From assembly GCA_943736015.1 (NCBI GenBank), contig OX031061.1:62378192-62442191 (forward strand): a stretch of 64,000 bases of DNA, given 5' to 3'. Of this stretch, positions 35,620 through 46,395 are shown piece after piece. The position numbers were made by a program, and so were the translations under genes. The stretch is from Tridacna crocea. Its lineage: Eukaryota > Mollusca > Bivalvia > Cardiida > Cardiidae. Positions within the stretch are counted from its first letter, which is position 1, and each line of letters begins with the position of its first letter. The notes under the pieces were generated by a model. It made no database searches. It saw only the letters and a program-made list of their open reading frames with translations, and was not told the origin of the DNA.

Positions 35620-35832
35620 TCTGCTACTGATAATGGGGGTTTTGACTGCCTTCAAAATTTGATGAAGGGGATAATGACCGCCTTTGCGAAATCGCGGAGA
35701 GGCTTTTGACCGCCTTTAAAATCTTATGAAGGGGATAATGACCGCCCTTGCAAAATCGCAAAGGAGCTTTTGACCGCCTTACCTGTTTTTGGGGTAGGGG
35801 ATAATGACCGGAGGGGCTTTTGACCGTTTACC
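35620..35832 (-). repeat. Phrase repeat, minus-strand copy
   Basis: Colinear with 33020-33245, including the leading ATTGTCTGCTACTGATAATG and the CCCCAAAAACAGG linker. Fifth copy in the window. Confidence 0.8.
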
Positions 35833-35859
35833 AGCCTGTATCAGCAATCTAGGGAGCCC

Positions 35860-36035
35860 AGGTAAAAAGGTTTTGAAAACAATGTTGGGAAAGGAGAAAA
35901 TTCTGTAAAGCAATATACCACCATAGTTCTACGATATTGTCTACTTTTCAAAGAGAAACATAATCATAATTATGATACACACTAAATTTCTCGTCTGCAA
36001 ATGCATACAAATTGAACAAGTCTGAAAATTTGTCG
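35860..36035. mobile_element. Worn hairpin MITE
   Basis: GGTTTTGAAAACAATGTTGG, GGAAAGGAGAAAATTC and TCGTCTGCAAATGCATAC identify the family; the hairpin and TTAA ends are lost. Confidence 0.6.
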
Positions 36036-37584
36036 CCTTATTCAGATGTAGGATACGGATAGCATAGGCTTCAACCTAAAGGTATGGAAAATATTCCGAG
36101 GATGACAATCTGTGTATTATGTCCGAATGCAAGTTGCATGCAAACCAAATCATGTCAAAATCAGGCAAAAAGTAAACTTAAGACTTGCCAACTTTTAACC
36201 TAATTTTTGTATTAATATCCGGCGACAAACAGTTGGCACAACCAGGGATCTTATATACAAGATCCCTGGCACAACCATGCAATAACAGATTGTCATCTTC
36301 ATAATTTTCACTCTTTTAAATGCATTTTAACACCAACTTTGTTTACTTCGGCAAGCATTATTACCTACAGCACTGGAATGCAGTCAAAACAACTGGTACT
36401 CATTTAAAGTGCCTGTTACAATTTTTACAGACATCGTGGATTGAGATCAGACAACGCATCACGCAATGTCTGATCTTTAATAGATCACTGTCCGCATACT
36501 AGTGTCAGAGTTATCCAAACAGCCTGATTCTACAATTTATTTATGCAACTCTTGCATACGGTTGATGTCGATTCCATTTGAGCCTTGCTCTGTGAAAAAT
36601 TGGATTGTTGAGTCTACAAACAGTATCAACTCCGGTAAGCCTGCGCAGAACGTACAGGCTTACCTGTGTCGAGACATTTTGCTCTTTGGTCAATTTTCAG
36701 CATGTCATTCTACCTCATGACTCGGTCGGTTGTTAAATAAAATGGATCCATGTTTTGTGATGGCTTGCTTGGTGCGTCACGGATATGCATTAGAACCATT
36801 TTTCACAGAGTATGGCTCATTCAGTTTGCACTCAACGAGAAAATAACTCATTGTTTGGTTGTTTTCGTAGGTCAGCCGATTACCAGTTCGAAGGTAGACG
36901 GCTTCATTATGATGGTTAATAAATGCATAAATTAATTTATAATATCTGGTTATCTAAATAAATTCTGCATGTTATAAGATTCTGCAAGTTATACGGCATA
37001 TTTGATTTACTCTCTCTCTCTCTCTCCTTTCAAATCACACCAGTATTCATGATAGAACTATTTTAATATGAAAAGCTACTTATAACGTGAACGGTATCAT
37101 AAAAAAAATCCTGACGTGAACTATAATATTTTAGTGTAATGGTAATTTTCTTTTTAGTTGTTACAATTTCTATTGACATATTAATTTCATATATAGGTTT
37201 TTTCCAAAAATGATGATGAAATAGAAATAACATTGTGTATCAAATTAAGTTCACTCCTTTTAGTAGACATTTTAACCCGTTTCCTTCTTCTTTAATTGCC
37301 TGTTGAACATATTTATTTTATATCGATTGAGAAACGAGTTAATCTCTCTCGAATCTGCCTTCTGGGAACTTGAATATAATAAAAAAAAAGTCATTCATAT
37401 GCCTTCTGGGAATTTGAATATAATAAAAAAGTCTTTCATAATCTCAGACAGTTAAGTTCCAAGATATGAACGCATGACGTTTTCTGATCTTGGTCTTCTC
37501 TGCAAAAGCAGCTTTATGCTGAAAGGTTTGAGATGCTGAAGAGAACCCCAGTCTCGTTTTCGAAAACTACCAAAGTGCCGAAAG
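36036..37584. other. Non-coding stretch with short palindrome and CT run
   Basis: A palindrome at 36242-36269 has 11-bp arms (CCAGGGATCTT and its complement) around ATATAC, with GGCACAACCA on both sides. A CT run lies near 37012-37027. Nothing else was recognised. Confidence 0.4.
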
Positions 37585-37813
37585 TTAACCCATTACCACA
37601 CAATCCCTACTTTTGACGCTCCCGAGAAACAAGCCTTTAGAAAACATTGTGGGAAAAGGAGAAAATGCTGTTAATCAGCATTGCCTCCTTTTCCCACAAT
37701 GTTTTCTACCCTTCACAAAACAAATTTCAAATTTTCTGCCACTTTTATTTTGTCGTCTGCAAATGCTTTCGATTTGGTCAAACCTCAAATTTTGTCATTT
37801 GGTAATGAGTTAA
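37585..37813. mobile_element. TTAA hairpin MITE, complete
   Basis: TTAACCCATTACCACACAAT to TTTGGTAATGAGTTAA, with central AAATGCTGTTAATCAGCATT and GTCGTCTGCAAATGCTTTC. 229 bp with both TTAA. Confidence 0.92.
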
Positions 37814-38313
37814 ATCTGTTGCGGTATGGCGAGATATTCTAGCCGGGATAACCTTCAAGTCCAAAAGATTACAGCAAAAAAATTACTATGTTCAGCAAAG
37901 TTGATGGGATGGGATCCGCCAATATCTAGGCCTAACGGCAGCAAAATGACGAGAGGGAGATGTAACCGTTTTTTCGGTTTAAAAATAACTTTGGTGAAAA
38001 AAAAGGAGAAAATATTTCTAGACATTCGCTGCTATTCGAATATTTTTTTAATTTCTTAAAGAAAATTAAGCAGATCTATAGTTATTTTGACTTACCAAAT
38101 GAACTGGTAATCCATCATCGGAATCTAAGTCGTAAATATTTAAGAAGGGTTAGATAAGGTCGTATAAAAAAGTGTCAGTCGGTTTAGTATGACACGTGCA
38201 TTTGGAACTAACAACTGGGACAGTACTTCACACTGCCGGAGTGCTATACCCAACATCAAAGGAATACCGAGTTAATCCTTGCCTCTCCTTTGTGTTAAGT
38301 TTGCATTTGTTAT

Positions 38314-38549
38314 TTTACCCTTTATCAAAGGACAAAAGTTTAGACTGGTCCAAATTGAATGCACTTGCAGACGGACAAAATAAATGTTACTATTTGTTTG
38401 TTATAATTTGTTTCTAGCAGAGTAGAAAACATTGTGAGAAAATATGAGAAAATTCTGGTTACCAGCATTTTCTCCTTAGCCCACAATGTTTTCAAAATGC
38501 TTCTACCTCAGCGTCTTAAAAAAAAGGGAATGTTTTTGAAAAGGGTTAA
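38314..38549. mobile_element. Hairpin MITE
   Basis: TTTACCCTTTATCAAAGGAC, GCACTTGCAGACGG, ATTCTGGTTACCAGCATTTT and the right end AAAAGGGTTAA. Confidence 0.8.
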
Positions 38550-38576
38550 AAGGCAATGAAAAGAGCGGGTTTTTAT

Positions 38577-38748
38577 TTAACCCTTTCCCAAACAAGCCCT
38601 TGTTTTTACGTGTCTGCAGTACATGTCTTTTGCAAACAATGTGGGAAAAGGAGAAATTGCTCTGCCATTGTTATGAAAGTTAAAATTGTCGTCTGCAAAC
38701 TCTTTCAGTTTGGAAGAGTCTAAAATTTGTCGTTTGGGAAAAGGTTAA
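38577..38748. mobile_element. TTAA MITE, CCCAAAC subfamily, one arm deleted
   Basis: TTAACCCTTTCCCAAACAAG and TTGTCGTTTGGGAAAAGGTTAA-type ends match 16105-16332. After AAAAGGAGAAATTGCTC the second hairpin arm is missing. Confidence 0.82.
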
Positions 38749-39723
38749 GAGAACAAGAGAATCATTTTAGTTCAGAATGTGGACCGATGTTTTGTTTTTC
38801 TGACGATCCAGCCTGCATTTTGAAAAAGCTGAATATATGTACAGTTCTATTCGTTACCCTTTGGTTTCCTTACATCCAGAGACTGAGAAAATGAGAATAA
38901 ACAGTGTGATAATATACACGTACAGGGTAGCATAATTTTTAAATTGTGTTTAAGTTTTTAATTATTAACAGGATAAAAAAAGAAATGGTTAATAACTGCT
39001 ATATCTGTTTCATCTAATGAAGGGTAAGGAAGAATGTGTGATGAAAATACACCTGAAGCCTGTTGTACATGAACTTTAAAATAGTGCGTTTTTTTCTAGT
39101 GTGCAGTTTCAGACCGCGGGTGTAGTGGTAAAGTTTCGATAATGCTACATTACACGGTTTTGCTCTTTAACCCATTATACGGCATTCACAACAAAAATTG
39201 CCTTTCCGACTTATAAAAATCAAGTTCAGGCTGCACGAATTGTGCAGTCTGACTTTGGATGTAAACTTTGCGCTCTTGTAGGACGAAAACAACATTGAAA
39301 AATGCTGGTTCTTGGTGGGGTTTTTTTTTTTTCAAATTTTAGATTATGTTATGGGTTTTCGGCGCTCTATGGGTTAAGTTATTAATTGGCATTCCAGTCG
39401 GAGTTTTTCCACTTTTAAAGTACACGCTTGTGAGTCACAAACAATCAAGAAGTAGTAACTTTGGTTTTCGGTTTTTGGAATCCAGCATGAAATTGCACTT
39501 TTAATCCGAAATTCGAAATTTCATATCGCTAACACTAAATATGGGATAGGCTTACAAATTTGTAAATTAGCGAATAGCCGATTAAAATGCGTTTTGTGGC
39601 ATCTTAACTTAAGTAATCCCTGTTGGCAAAGCTTATATCCGCATTTAATGGTACGAAAATGTTGCGGTCGTAATGGAAGAATTAGTTTCTGGTTCCCAAA
39701 GCAGTGGGGAAAATTACAGATAT

Positions 39724-39953
39724 TTAAAAGTCTTTACCACACGACAGAATTTTAGGCTGGTCCAAATTGAAAGCATTTGCAGACGACAAAATAAAAGTGA
39801 ATCAAAAATTGAAATCTTATTTGGAAAGGGTAGAAAACATTCTGGGAAAAGGAGAAAATGCTGGTTACCAGCATTTTCTCCTTTTCCCACAATGTTTTCA
39901 AAGGCTTTTTTTTTTCAGGGTCGTTAAAAGTCGGGATTGTGTGGTAAAAATTT
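39724..39953. mobile_element. Hairpin MITE
   Basis: GTCTTTACCACACGACAGAA, GAAAGCATTTGCAGACGAC, central AATGCTGGTTACCAGCATTT and the right end TTGTGTGGTAAAAATTTA, where the next element begins. Confidence 0.88.
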
Positions 39954-40173
39954 ACAGTAATCCGGGCAAATATTCCCCCGCGATCCCTCGCAATATTCGC
40001 CGCGATCCACCGCGTTTACCTCCTGCTGTGAAGCTACCCGATATTTTCTGAGGCCGTGGTGACACGTCCGCCGCGTTTCCGCGGCCGATACCTGTACAGC
40101 AGACTTGCCGCGGTCAAATTGGCCCGTCGCGGCTCGCGGACTTGAGAGCAAAAACCGCGAGGAGTGTACTGTA
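39954..40173. mobile_element. CpG-rich element with TACAGTA ends
   Basis: TACAGTA at 39954-39960 and TACTGTA at 40167-40173 are inverted; the match extends loosely inward (AATCCGGG against CACTCCTCG). The TA plus CAGT tip pattern fits mariner/Tc1-like non-autonomous elements. The body is far richer in CG than its surroundings, with CCGCG reiterated about seven times (CGCCGCGATCCACCGCG, GTCCGCCGCGTTTCCGCGG). It is not a promoter island by any other sign. Confidence 0.65.
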
Positions 40174-40352
40174 TTTGGGACCGGTGGCCTTTATATTGTG
40201 CATAGTCAAGCTTCAAGATTCAAGGTTTGGATTTTTGAAGTTTGATTATGTTGTATAATATGTATTTTGGGCCAGTGGCCTTTATATTGTGTATAGTCAA
40301 GCTTCGAAATTCAAAGTATTGAATTTTTGAATTTTGAAGTTTGATTATACCA
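40171..40352. repeat. Twofold 90-bp tandem repeat
   Basis: The units at 40171-40260 and 40261-40352 share GTGGCCTTTATATTGTG, ATAGTCAAGCTTC and TTGAAGTTTGATTAT. A related TTTTGGGCCGGGGGCC lies near 41082. Confidence 0.8.
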
Positions 40353-40452
40353 AGACATGTACGTAATTATGGGTCCGAAAAATCCATTTTATTTCACATA
40401 GTTATGACTCAATGACATGGTATAAATGACAGTTCATATTCACATACCTTAT

Positions 40453-40860
40453 TTGTCAAAACAATCTTTGTCCGTTTCTTTAAAAAAAACTAGCATTATT
40501 ACTTGCACTATTCATGATATTTAGAGACGTCAGGATTGAATATTTGTTATGCCATATATATATTTTTATAATATATTAGTAACTCTGCTGATTCTATGCC
40601 AGACTGGAAAAACTTCACTGGGCTAGATTGAAAGCATTTGCAGACGATTCAATAAATGATGTCAAAACATTCTTTGTCAGTTTCTTGATAAGTAACATTA
40701 TTATTAGAAGTATTCATGATATTTAGACATCAGGATTGAATATTTGTCATGTCACTGTATCACTTTTGATAATATATTAATAACTTTGCTGACTCTCTAC
40801 CAAACGGCAAAAGTTTGGACTGGGCCAGATTGAAAACATTTGCAGACGACTCAAAAATGA
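40453..40860. repeat. Twofold tandem repeat of about 207 bp
   Basis: Both units contain TGTCAAAACA-TCTTTGTC, TATTCATGATATTTAGA, CAGGATTGAATATTTGT and the MITE block GAAA(G/A)CATTTGCAGACGA. The unit therefore includes part of a hairpin MITE; the complete-looking MITE of the second unit continues to 41001. Confidence 0.8.
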
Positions 40861-41001
40861 AGAATTCTAATTTTTGAGGCGTTGGAAAGCATTGGAAAAT
40901 GAGAGAATGTTGGTTACCACCATTTTCTCCTTTTCAGCAATGTTTTCGAACACGGTCGAATTCTAGGTTGTTAAAAAGCTAGATTGTGTGAAAAAGAGTG
41001 A
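40791..41001. mobile_element. Hairpin MITE, diverged
   Basis: ACTCTCTACCAAACGGCAAA, ACATTTGCAGACGACTC, then GAATGTTGGTTACCACCATT and the end AAAAAGAGTGAA. Confidence 0.7.
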
Positions 41002-41121
41002 AGTTTGTGGAAGTTAAATCTTATTTATGCTTGTATGCAACTCTTGTAATTGCAGTTACTGTATCATGTATCATGTATTTTGGGCCGGGGGCCTTTAATT
41101 ACGAACAAAGAACTTGAACTT

Positions 41122-41470
41122 TACTCTTTTATTCTTGATTTTCCTTGGATTCATCGATGTAAGCCGGCAATTTTACTGTTCCCTGCTATGAGACATGATT
41201 AGCGTCAGCATCAGAGATCGAACCAGGGTTTCTCATTACAAGTTATGAATCTTATCCACTAAACCACGAAAGATTTCCTATGAAACAAACAGCGCAAATG
41301 CAAAATGTCTGGGTGTTATTTGTTTCTTTCTATTCTAGCCCCTTTTTAACCGGTGTTTGAAATCATTGAAAAAGCATTCATTCCTGTTGATTTTTAACTT
41401 AATAAATACTGACTAATGATAGTGATTGTCATTGTTGGAGTATATGCTTCTGGTAAAAATTCATAATACT
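41122..41470. repeat. Dispersed repeat with tRNA-like part, empty-site copy
   Basis: Colinear with 55374-55935. On the minus strand it has TGGTTTAGTGGATAAG and CCTGGTTCGATCTC, A- and B-box-like, so a SINE is part of it. At 41346-41349 it has one TTAA (CCTTTTTAACCGGTGTTTG). The other copy carries a 228-bp element at that place. Confidence 0.85.
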
Positions 41471-42262
41471 TTAGAATAAATTCTTCGACTTTAACATAAT
41501 AAAAGAGCTGTTCACTACTTAGTTGAGAAAAAATATTGCCTTGCAAGAGTAAGGTCCAGTGCTCCTTTGGTCACTTCAAATTTTCGGCAAACTTTTCAAA
41601 ATGTAAAAACTTCCTGTTGTTGAGATGGTGGAACAAGTCTGAGGTATTGTGATATGTCAAAATCATTAATCATATGCATGGATTTTTTTTATTTATTATT
41701 TCATTTTTATCATTTCATTTTCTATTTCTAATTCTTTCATTCTCACTGAAACTGTCTTTCCTTCTCTCTTTCTTTTAATTCAGCATGCATTTGTCTAAGT
41801 CTAATTTTAATTCTTTTTCTTTCATCCTTTCTTCTTGCTTTAATTTTTTCAATCTCTCTTCTTTTTCCATTTGTAGTTTTAATTTTCTAACTCGGTATTA
41901 CGTTTAATCTCGGTTTGAGACACAAGAATAAAAGACAGAGCAGATGAGTCAAGACTTTTTTTTTTTTTTTTTTTCAACAAAAAACTGAACAATAGAATTC
42001 TTAGTTTGTTGCTTACACATAGTTCCTGTAATGGCAATCAGTTTATAATGAGAAGCAAGATCTAATAAACCGGTCTTGTTTTTACCAAATTGAACCACTC
42101 CTGTGAAGGCCCTGCAAAAATTTTTTTCAAAATCAAAAGACATGATTGCATGATTGAAATCAAATATTATTATTATTATTTATTATCTAATAGATTTTAA
42201 TACTGTAACAAGTTCAAAATAATTTCAAAATGACTATATGATCAGATCCCGGACGAACTCCC
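41471..42262. other. Non-coding stretch, pyrimidine-rich
   Basis: Long T/C-rich runs (41680-41890), a T run (41956-41974) and an ATT run (about 42168-42183). No element or gene recognised. Confidence 0.4.
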
Positions 42263-42616
42263 AAGAGCCAAGAGTAACGAGAAAGAAAACCAGCAACAGC
42301 TTTTAACAAATAACAATATTTATTAATGAATAAAGACACAACAGTACAATAAGAGTTAAGTTTGAATGAAATTTTGATCATTTCTAATCCCTTAAAAATA
42401 ATAATTATGTTTAGACTAAGAAAAAAATATGAAATTCCTGGTTCCTAAAATCTAAATCATCAAAAGTTTTAACTTGCAAATAATATGAGCAACTTCTGTT
42501 TTAAAAGTAAATAATTCAAACTTACAGATCTATATTCCAGTTTAAATCCAACACTTTCCACTAATTCTGTATCCTCCAAGCCACAAGTTTAAGTTCAAGT
42601 CTAAGATCACCAAGTA
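42263..42616. repeat. Dispersed repeat, first copy
   Basis: Reverse complement of 59419-59780. Shared marks are ACGAGAAAGAAAACCAGCAA, ATAACAATATTTATTAATGA, TGAAATT(T/C)CTGGTTCCTAAA and AGTTCAAGTCTAAGATCACC. Class undetermined. Confidence 0.8.
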
Positions 42617-42719
42617 CCATTCTGAGGTTTTCTCTTCCGGCTACCTTATCTCTTTATCTTACGACGAGATTTAAACTCGCCCATATTGAAAGATTTTGCA
42701 GACAATAAATAAATGCGAC

Positions 42720-43062
42720 TTAAGGTAGCAGACCTCTCCTAGTGCAATTTGGAATAAAATTTCTTGTTGGTAGATAAATAAGAATTTATACTGATATAAT
42801 CATTTTGTACGTTTTTAACAAACCACAAATTACTTTGATGTCTATCTCGAAATAATTTGTGATTACTTTTGTTATTTTCCTGAAAAAGGGGTTGGGTATT
42901 ATTATCTCCCTTTGTAATAAGAATATAGTGATTTTAGATTCATGAATGATAATTCTAAGAAGAAAATAAAGGAAAACGTGGCTTGTTAAAGTAGTACAAT
43001 AATACCTATTTTTATTCATAGCAAATTTTGTATGATAATATTATAGTAGAATTAGCTGTTTG
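42720..43062. mobile_element. Second copy of the TTAAGGTA element
   Basis: The left end TTAAGGTAGCAGACCTC and the interior (AATAATTTGTGATTACTTTTG, GTATTATTATCTCCCTTTGT) follow 29313-29682. The right inverted end is missing. Confidence 0.75.
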
Positions 43063-43119
43063 CCATATTTCTTGTTTTCCCATGACGTTTTTAAAGGGTC
43101 TGTTTTGTAAAACGTCTAA

Positions 43120-43345
43120 CCCTTTACCACACATTTCATATGTATAATGACCCGGAGAAAGAGGCCTATTGAAAACACTATTTGAAAAGAAGAAAATGCT
43201 GGTGACCAGCATTTTCTACTTTTCCCACAGTGTTTTCTATCTATTCAAATATTTATTCCAGCATTTGAGCCACATCTGGATTGTCATCTGCAAATCCTTT
43301 CAGTTTGGAAAGTCTAAGATTTCGTCGTGTGGTAAAGTACTAGAT
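43120..43345. mobile_element. Hairpin MITE
   Basis: CCCTTTACCACACATTTC, AATGCTGGTGACCAGCATTT and GTCGTGTGGTAAAGTACTA. It lies just beyond the B3GAT stop codon and may be transcribed in the 3' UTR. It contains ATTTATT, an AATAAA-like signal on the gene strand near 43250. Confidence 0.82.
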
Positions 43346-43594
43346 AACCCACGTGATGAAATATTTCAGGAACATGTCATAATTAAGAACAGGTCACCCT
43401 TTCTGGATTCGTGTAACATCGCATTTTATCGCAAAAATCGTACACATTCGGCTTAGATTCGGGTAATGCAGAATCAGTGCAGAGAATTTGCGTCCATCGA
43501 CCGATCGATTACGGATTATCCGAATCCGAATCCGTACGTGTTTTCGGCGATGAAAGACGATGTTACGCGAATCCTTATCGGGAACAAGAGGGAG

Positions 43595-43696
43595 CTAAAC
43601 TTCTAAAACTGGCGCTGAATATTTTTTCACTGCTCTTTCTTGAGCGCCATGACTTCCGAGTCGTGTACGCAGTGTCTTTGTATGCCAGACGAGAAT
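43595..43696 (-). CDS. B3GAT last coding exon
   Basis: Acceptor TCTATTGCAG ends at 43697. The exon reads ILVWHTKTLRTRLGSHG, then AQERAVKKYSAPVLEV and TAG. ILVWHTKT matches the conserved LVWHTRTE end of the family; the His contacts UDP in known structures. The remaining tail is variable between family members and ends in LEV, much like the IEV ends of relatives. Thirty-three residues are encoded, in phase 0. A TTAA MITE half-copy begins only 24 bases beyond the acceptor on the intron side, so branch site and MITE may overlap. Confidence 0.93.
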   Translation of the reverse strand: MLVWHTKTLRTRLGSHGAQERAVKKYSAPVLEV

Positions 43697-43720
43697 CTGC
43701 AATAGACCCAAGTGCAACAG

Positions 43721-43797
43721 TTAAACTTTCTACCACACGACAAAAATGTGAATTCGTCCAAATTCAAATCTTTTGCAGACGACAATTTCAACGTGGC
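43721..43797. mobile_element. Truncated hairpin MITE next to a splice acceptor
   Basis: TTAAACTTTCTACCACACG to GCAGACGACAATTTCAACG, cut before the hairpin and followed at once by a complete copy. The terminal TTAA lies 24-27 bases upstream of the B3GAT last-exon acceptor, on the gene strand within reach of a branch site (TTTAAC). Confidence 0.75.
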
Positions 43798-44033
43798 TTA
43801 ACTCTTTACCACGCAATCCCTACTTTTGACGAACCTGAGACGGAAGCCTTTAGAAAACATTGTAGGAAAAGGAGAAAATGCTGGTAACCAGCGTTTTCTC
43901 CTTTTCAAACAATATTTTCTTTCCTTCACAAAACAAATTTCAAAACTTAAATTTTCTGTCATTTTTATTTTGTCGCTGGTAAATGCTTTTAATTCGGACA
44001 AATCTAAATTTTTGTTGTTTGGTATTGAGTTAT
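43798..44033. mobile_element. TTAA hairpin MITE in B3GAT intron 3
   Basis: TTAACTCTTTACCACGCAAT, CCTGAGACGGAAGCCTTTAG, central AAATGCTGGTAACCAGCGTT, then GGTATTGAGTTAT. Oriented as at 33698 and 37585. Confidence 0.85.
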
Positions 44034-45253
44034 ATGATTTAATTCGGTTTTCATATGATAGTAATTGATGTCGGAAAAGAAACAAAATGCCGGTTTTCCA
44101 GCATTTTATTCTATTCCCTCACTGTTTTAAATCAAAGTACTGATAGTACTGAAGGCCAGGAAATTGAGGATACAAAACAATACAAGAGGTCAATTTTAAT
44201 TAATACAAACAGGTAGACGGACAGGGATACAAGCGGATTCCACTAAGCCCCTGGAATTCTTGGTTTCAACAGGAAATTTTGAACTGATACAAGAAAGCAC
44301 CAGCCAGAAACTAATTAAACCAGAGCTAGGCATGTGCTCACAATTATGGGGTGCTTGATAATGGCTTAGAAGAATACTTAGTAATTTGTCGTGCTTGTAA
44401 ACAATCTCAAGTCAAAATTTAACTATTCAATCGGTGCATTACCAACTTTGGTTATCTAAATTTTCTGAAAACATGTGAAGTCCTGAATGACGTTATTTTT
44501 CACATTTATGAGTCGTATATTAACAGTAGCATATTTTTCCCCAAAATTTATCCTAATCAAATGACAAATTTCTTTTTTGTCAATTACGTCACACAGTAGA
44601 TTGTTTACGTCACACAGTAGATTGTATAGCCTACATGTATTAAAAATGTTTTATCACTGTTTTAATTGCCAAATCAACTACCTCTGTTTAATTTCCATTG
44701 ATGACCCACATGAAATTAGTAATCACTTCATGAGAGATTATAGGACCAACATATAATTACAATTAAAAACTGAGATTTATAAGCAAATTTTACAGATGAT
44801 AAATTAAGGTGCTTCGTCAGAAGCAAAATTTAACATGGTGTTAGCCGAAAGAGCCTTGAAAAACATTGTGGTTTTGTCTCAAAATCAGGATGCTCTGTGG
44901 ACAACACGCTTTTTAAATCAGCCTGGCTGGTGTAACGTAATTTTGAGAGAGAGAGAAAATAGGCTGTTTGAAAGATATTTGTAGCTTGCACTAGTCAGTA
45001 TGCCTCCAATCCCCAGATTTTCAGAATTATCAACATTGAAAGTATCTTGCAGACAACTGAAGTGTTGCTAAAATGATGGTTTTATCAGTGGAATATAGTT
45101 CAGTTGGTAGCGAAGTACACTTTAAGAGTCCACAAGCTTGGCCAATTTCCTATTGAGGATTGATGATAGGTATTGTGATAGGGTACAATTCTCTCTCATC
45201 ACATACTAAACATACAGGTCTCTGAAATCTAAGTCCTTTGAATCTCTGTAAAT

Positions 45254-45288
<35 letters not shown>

Positions 45289-45868
45289 CAAGAATCTCCC
45301 TTAACCAAAAGACATTTTTTTTCTGGAAAAAAAGTTGAAAGCAGTTGCAGAAGACAAATCAAATGTTAATAAAAAAGTAACATGTACATTGGTATTTCAA
45401 ATGCTAGAAAATATTGTGGGAAAAGGAGGAAATGCTTTTGTGGAAAGGGGTTTCAATATACAGTAACCAGAGATATGATTCAATAAAACACACTTTATGG
45501 GATCGGACTGGTGACTTCACGATCGACGGCTGGACATGAATCTCGTATTGGGTGATGGAAAATGTACAAGTAGGAAAGGGCAGGAAAATACACGAGAGAG
45601 AAAGAGAGAGAGAGAGGATGAAAAAAAATCTTCATACAATAAATCAAAATAATGGGCATATCTGAATATAAAAAAATACATTAAATGACAAGCGAACCAC
45701 TACAGAAAAAAAATATAAGCATTTATTTGGTTTCAAATCAAAGTCAATCAAATAGATGTTTTAAGAATCACACAAGTGTAATCTATTTGTGACAGGTGTA
45801 AAAGGTGTGAAATACATCCTATCAGTGTGAAATAGGCAGTTATAAACAATGGCAAACTACCAAATAAC
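44034..45868. other. Intronic stretch with repeats debris
   Basis: Contains a doubled TTACGTCACACAGTAGATTG (near 44583 and 44609), a SINE scrap (45116-45200, GAGGATTGATGATAGG), a 31-base T run at 45258-45288, a half MITE (about 45330-45440, AATATTGTGGGAAAAGGAGG) and a GA run (45594-45616). All are inside B3GAT intron 3. Confidence 0.5.
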
Positions 45869-46162
45869 CAGCCGATATAGCTCAGTAGGTAGAGCGTAGG
45901 ACTTGTGAACACAATGTCCTACAGGTTGTGGGTTCGAATCTCCGGCTGGCCAACTAAAAATTACTAATAGTCTTTCGGATGAGACGTTAAACCGAGGTCC
46001 CGTGTGACGGTGCTACACACCGAGCACGTAAAAGAACCAGGCGGAATTCTCAGTAGTTTCGTCCTATATCCTTGCACTATCCCCCCTAACAACTAACCGT
46101 CTTCTGGGGGCGTCGCTCAGATGGGCGACCGGTAGCGACGATAAATAAACGAAAATAAAAAA
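45869..46162 (+). repeat. tRNA-headed SINE with 10-bp target duplication
   Basis: ACCAAATAAC flanks it at 45859-45868 and 46163-46172. The head has TAGCTCAGTAGGTAGAGC (A-box) and GGGTTCGAATC (B-box). The core has TCTTTCGGATGAGACGTTAA then ACCGAGGTCCCGTGTG, very like a conserved central block known from many animal SINEs. The tail is GATAAATAAACGAAAATAAA. It lies in B3GAT intron 3. The tRNA part does not fold into a clean acceptor stem, so it is not a tRNA gene. Confidence 0.92.
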
Positions 46163-46279
46163 ACCAAATAACTCTTGGATAAAGGTAACTAATACACATA
46201 ATGTACGTACTACAGACAACGAAGTTTCAAAAATATTTTTTATAGGTAACTTGAATAACGATATGGATGAAATTTGATG

Positions 46280-46395
46280 TTGGGGTCGATTTCTCTAAAA
46301 TTTTATTTGGGGATGATTTCACCAGATTTCTCCGGAGAAATCGTCTCCAATCAGTTTGGGGACGATTTTTCCAGGGGCCGATTTCTCCAGCAGAC
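46280..46395 (+). repeat. Phrase repeat of GGGG.CGATTTCTCC
   Basis: Phrases GGGGTCGATTTCTC, GGGGATGATTTCACC, GGGGACGATTTTTCC and GGGGCCGATTTCTCC follow in 115 bases. Between them GATTTCTCCGGAGAAATC is a perfect 18-bp palindrome. The 87-codon open frame across it is a by-product. Confidence 0.82.

Noticed and set aside
39767-40051. 94-codon protein
   Set aside because: It reads across a hairpin MITE and the CpG-rich element.
39954-40173. CpG-island promoter or rRNA fragment
   Set aside because: Too short, bounded by TACAGTA inverted ends, no transcription-start or rRNA features seen.
42263-42616. Solo LTR
   Set aside because: The inverted partner at 59419 shows it is a dispersed repeat, but no reliable TG/CA ends, target duplication or internal coding part could be seen.
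45869-45950. tRNA gene
   Set aside because: A- and B-boxes are present but the acceptor stem does not close and the sequence runs into a SINE core with flanking target duplications.
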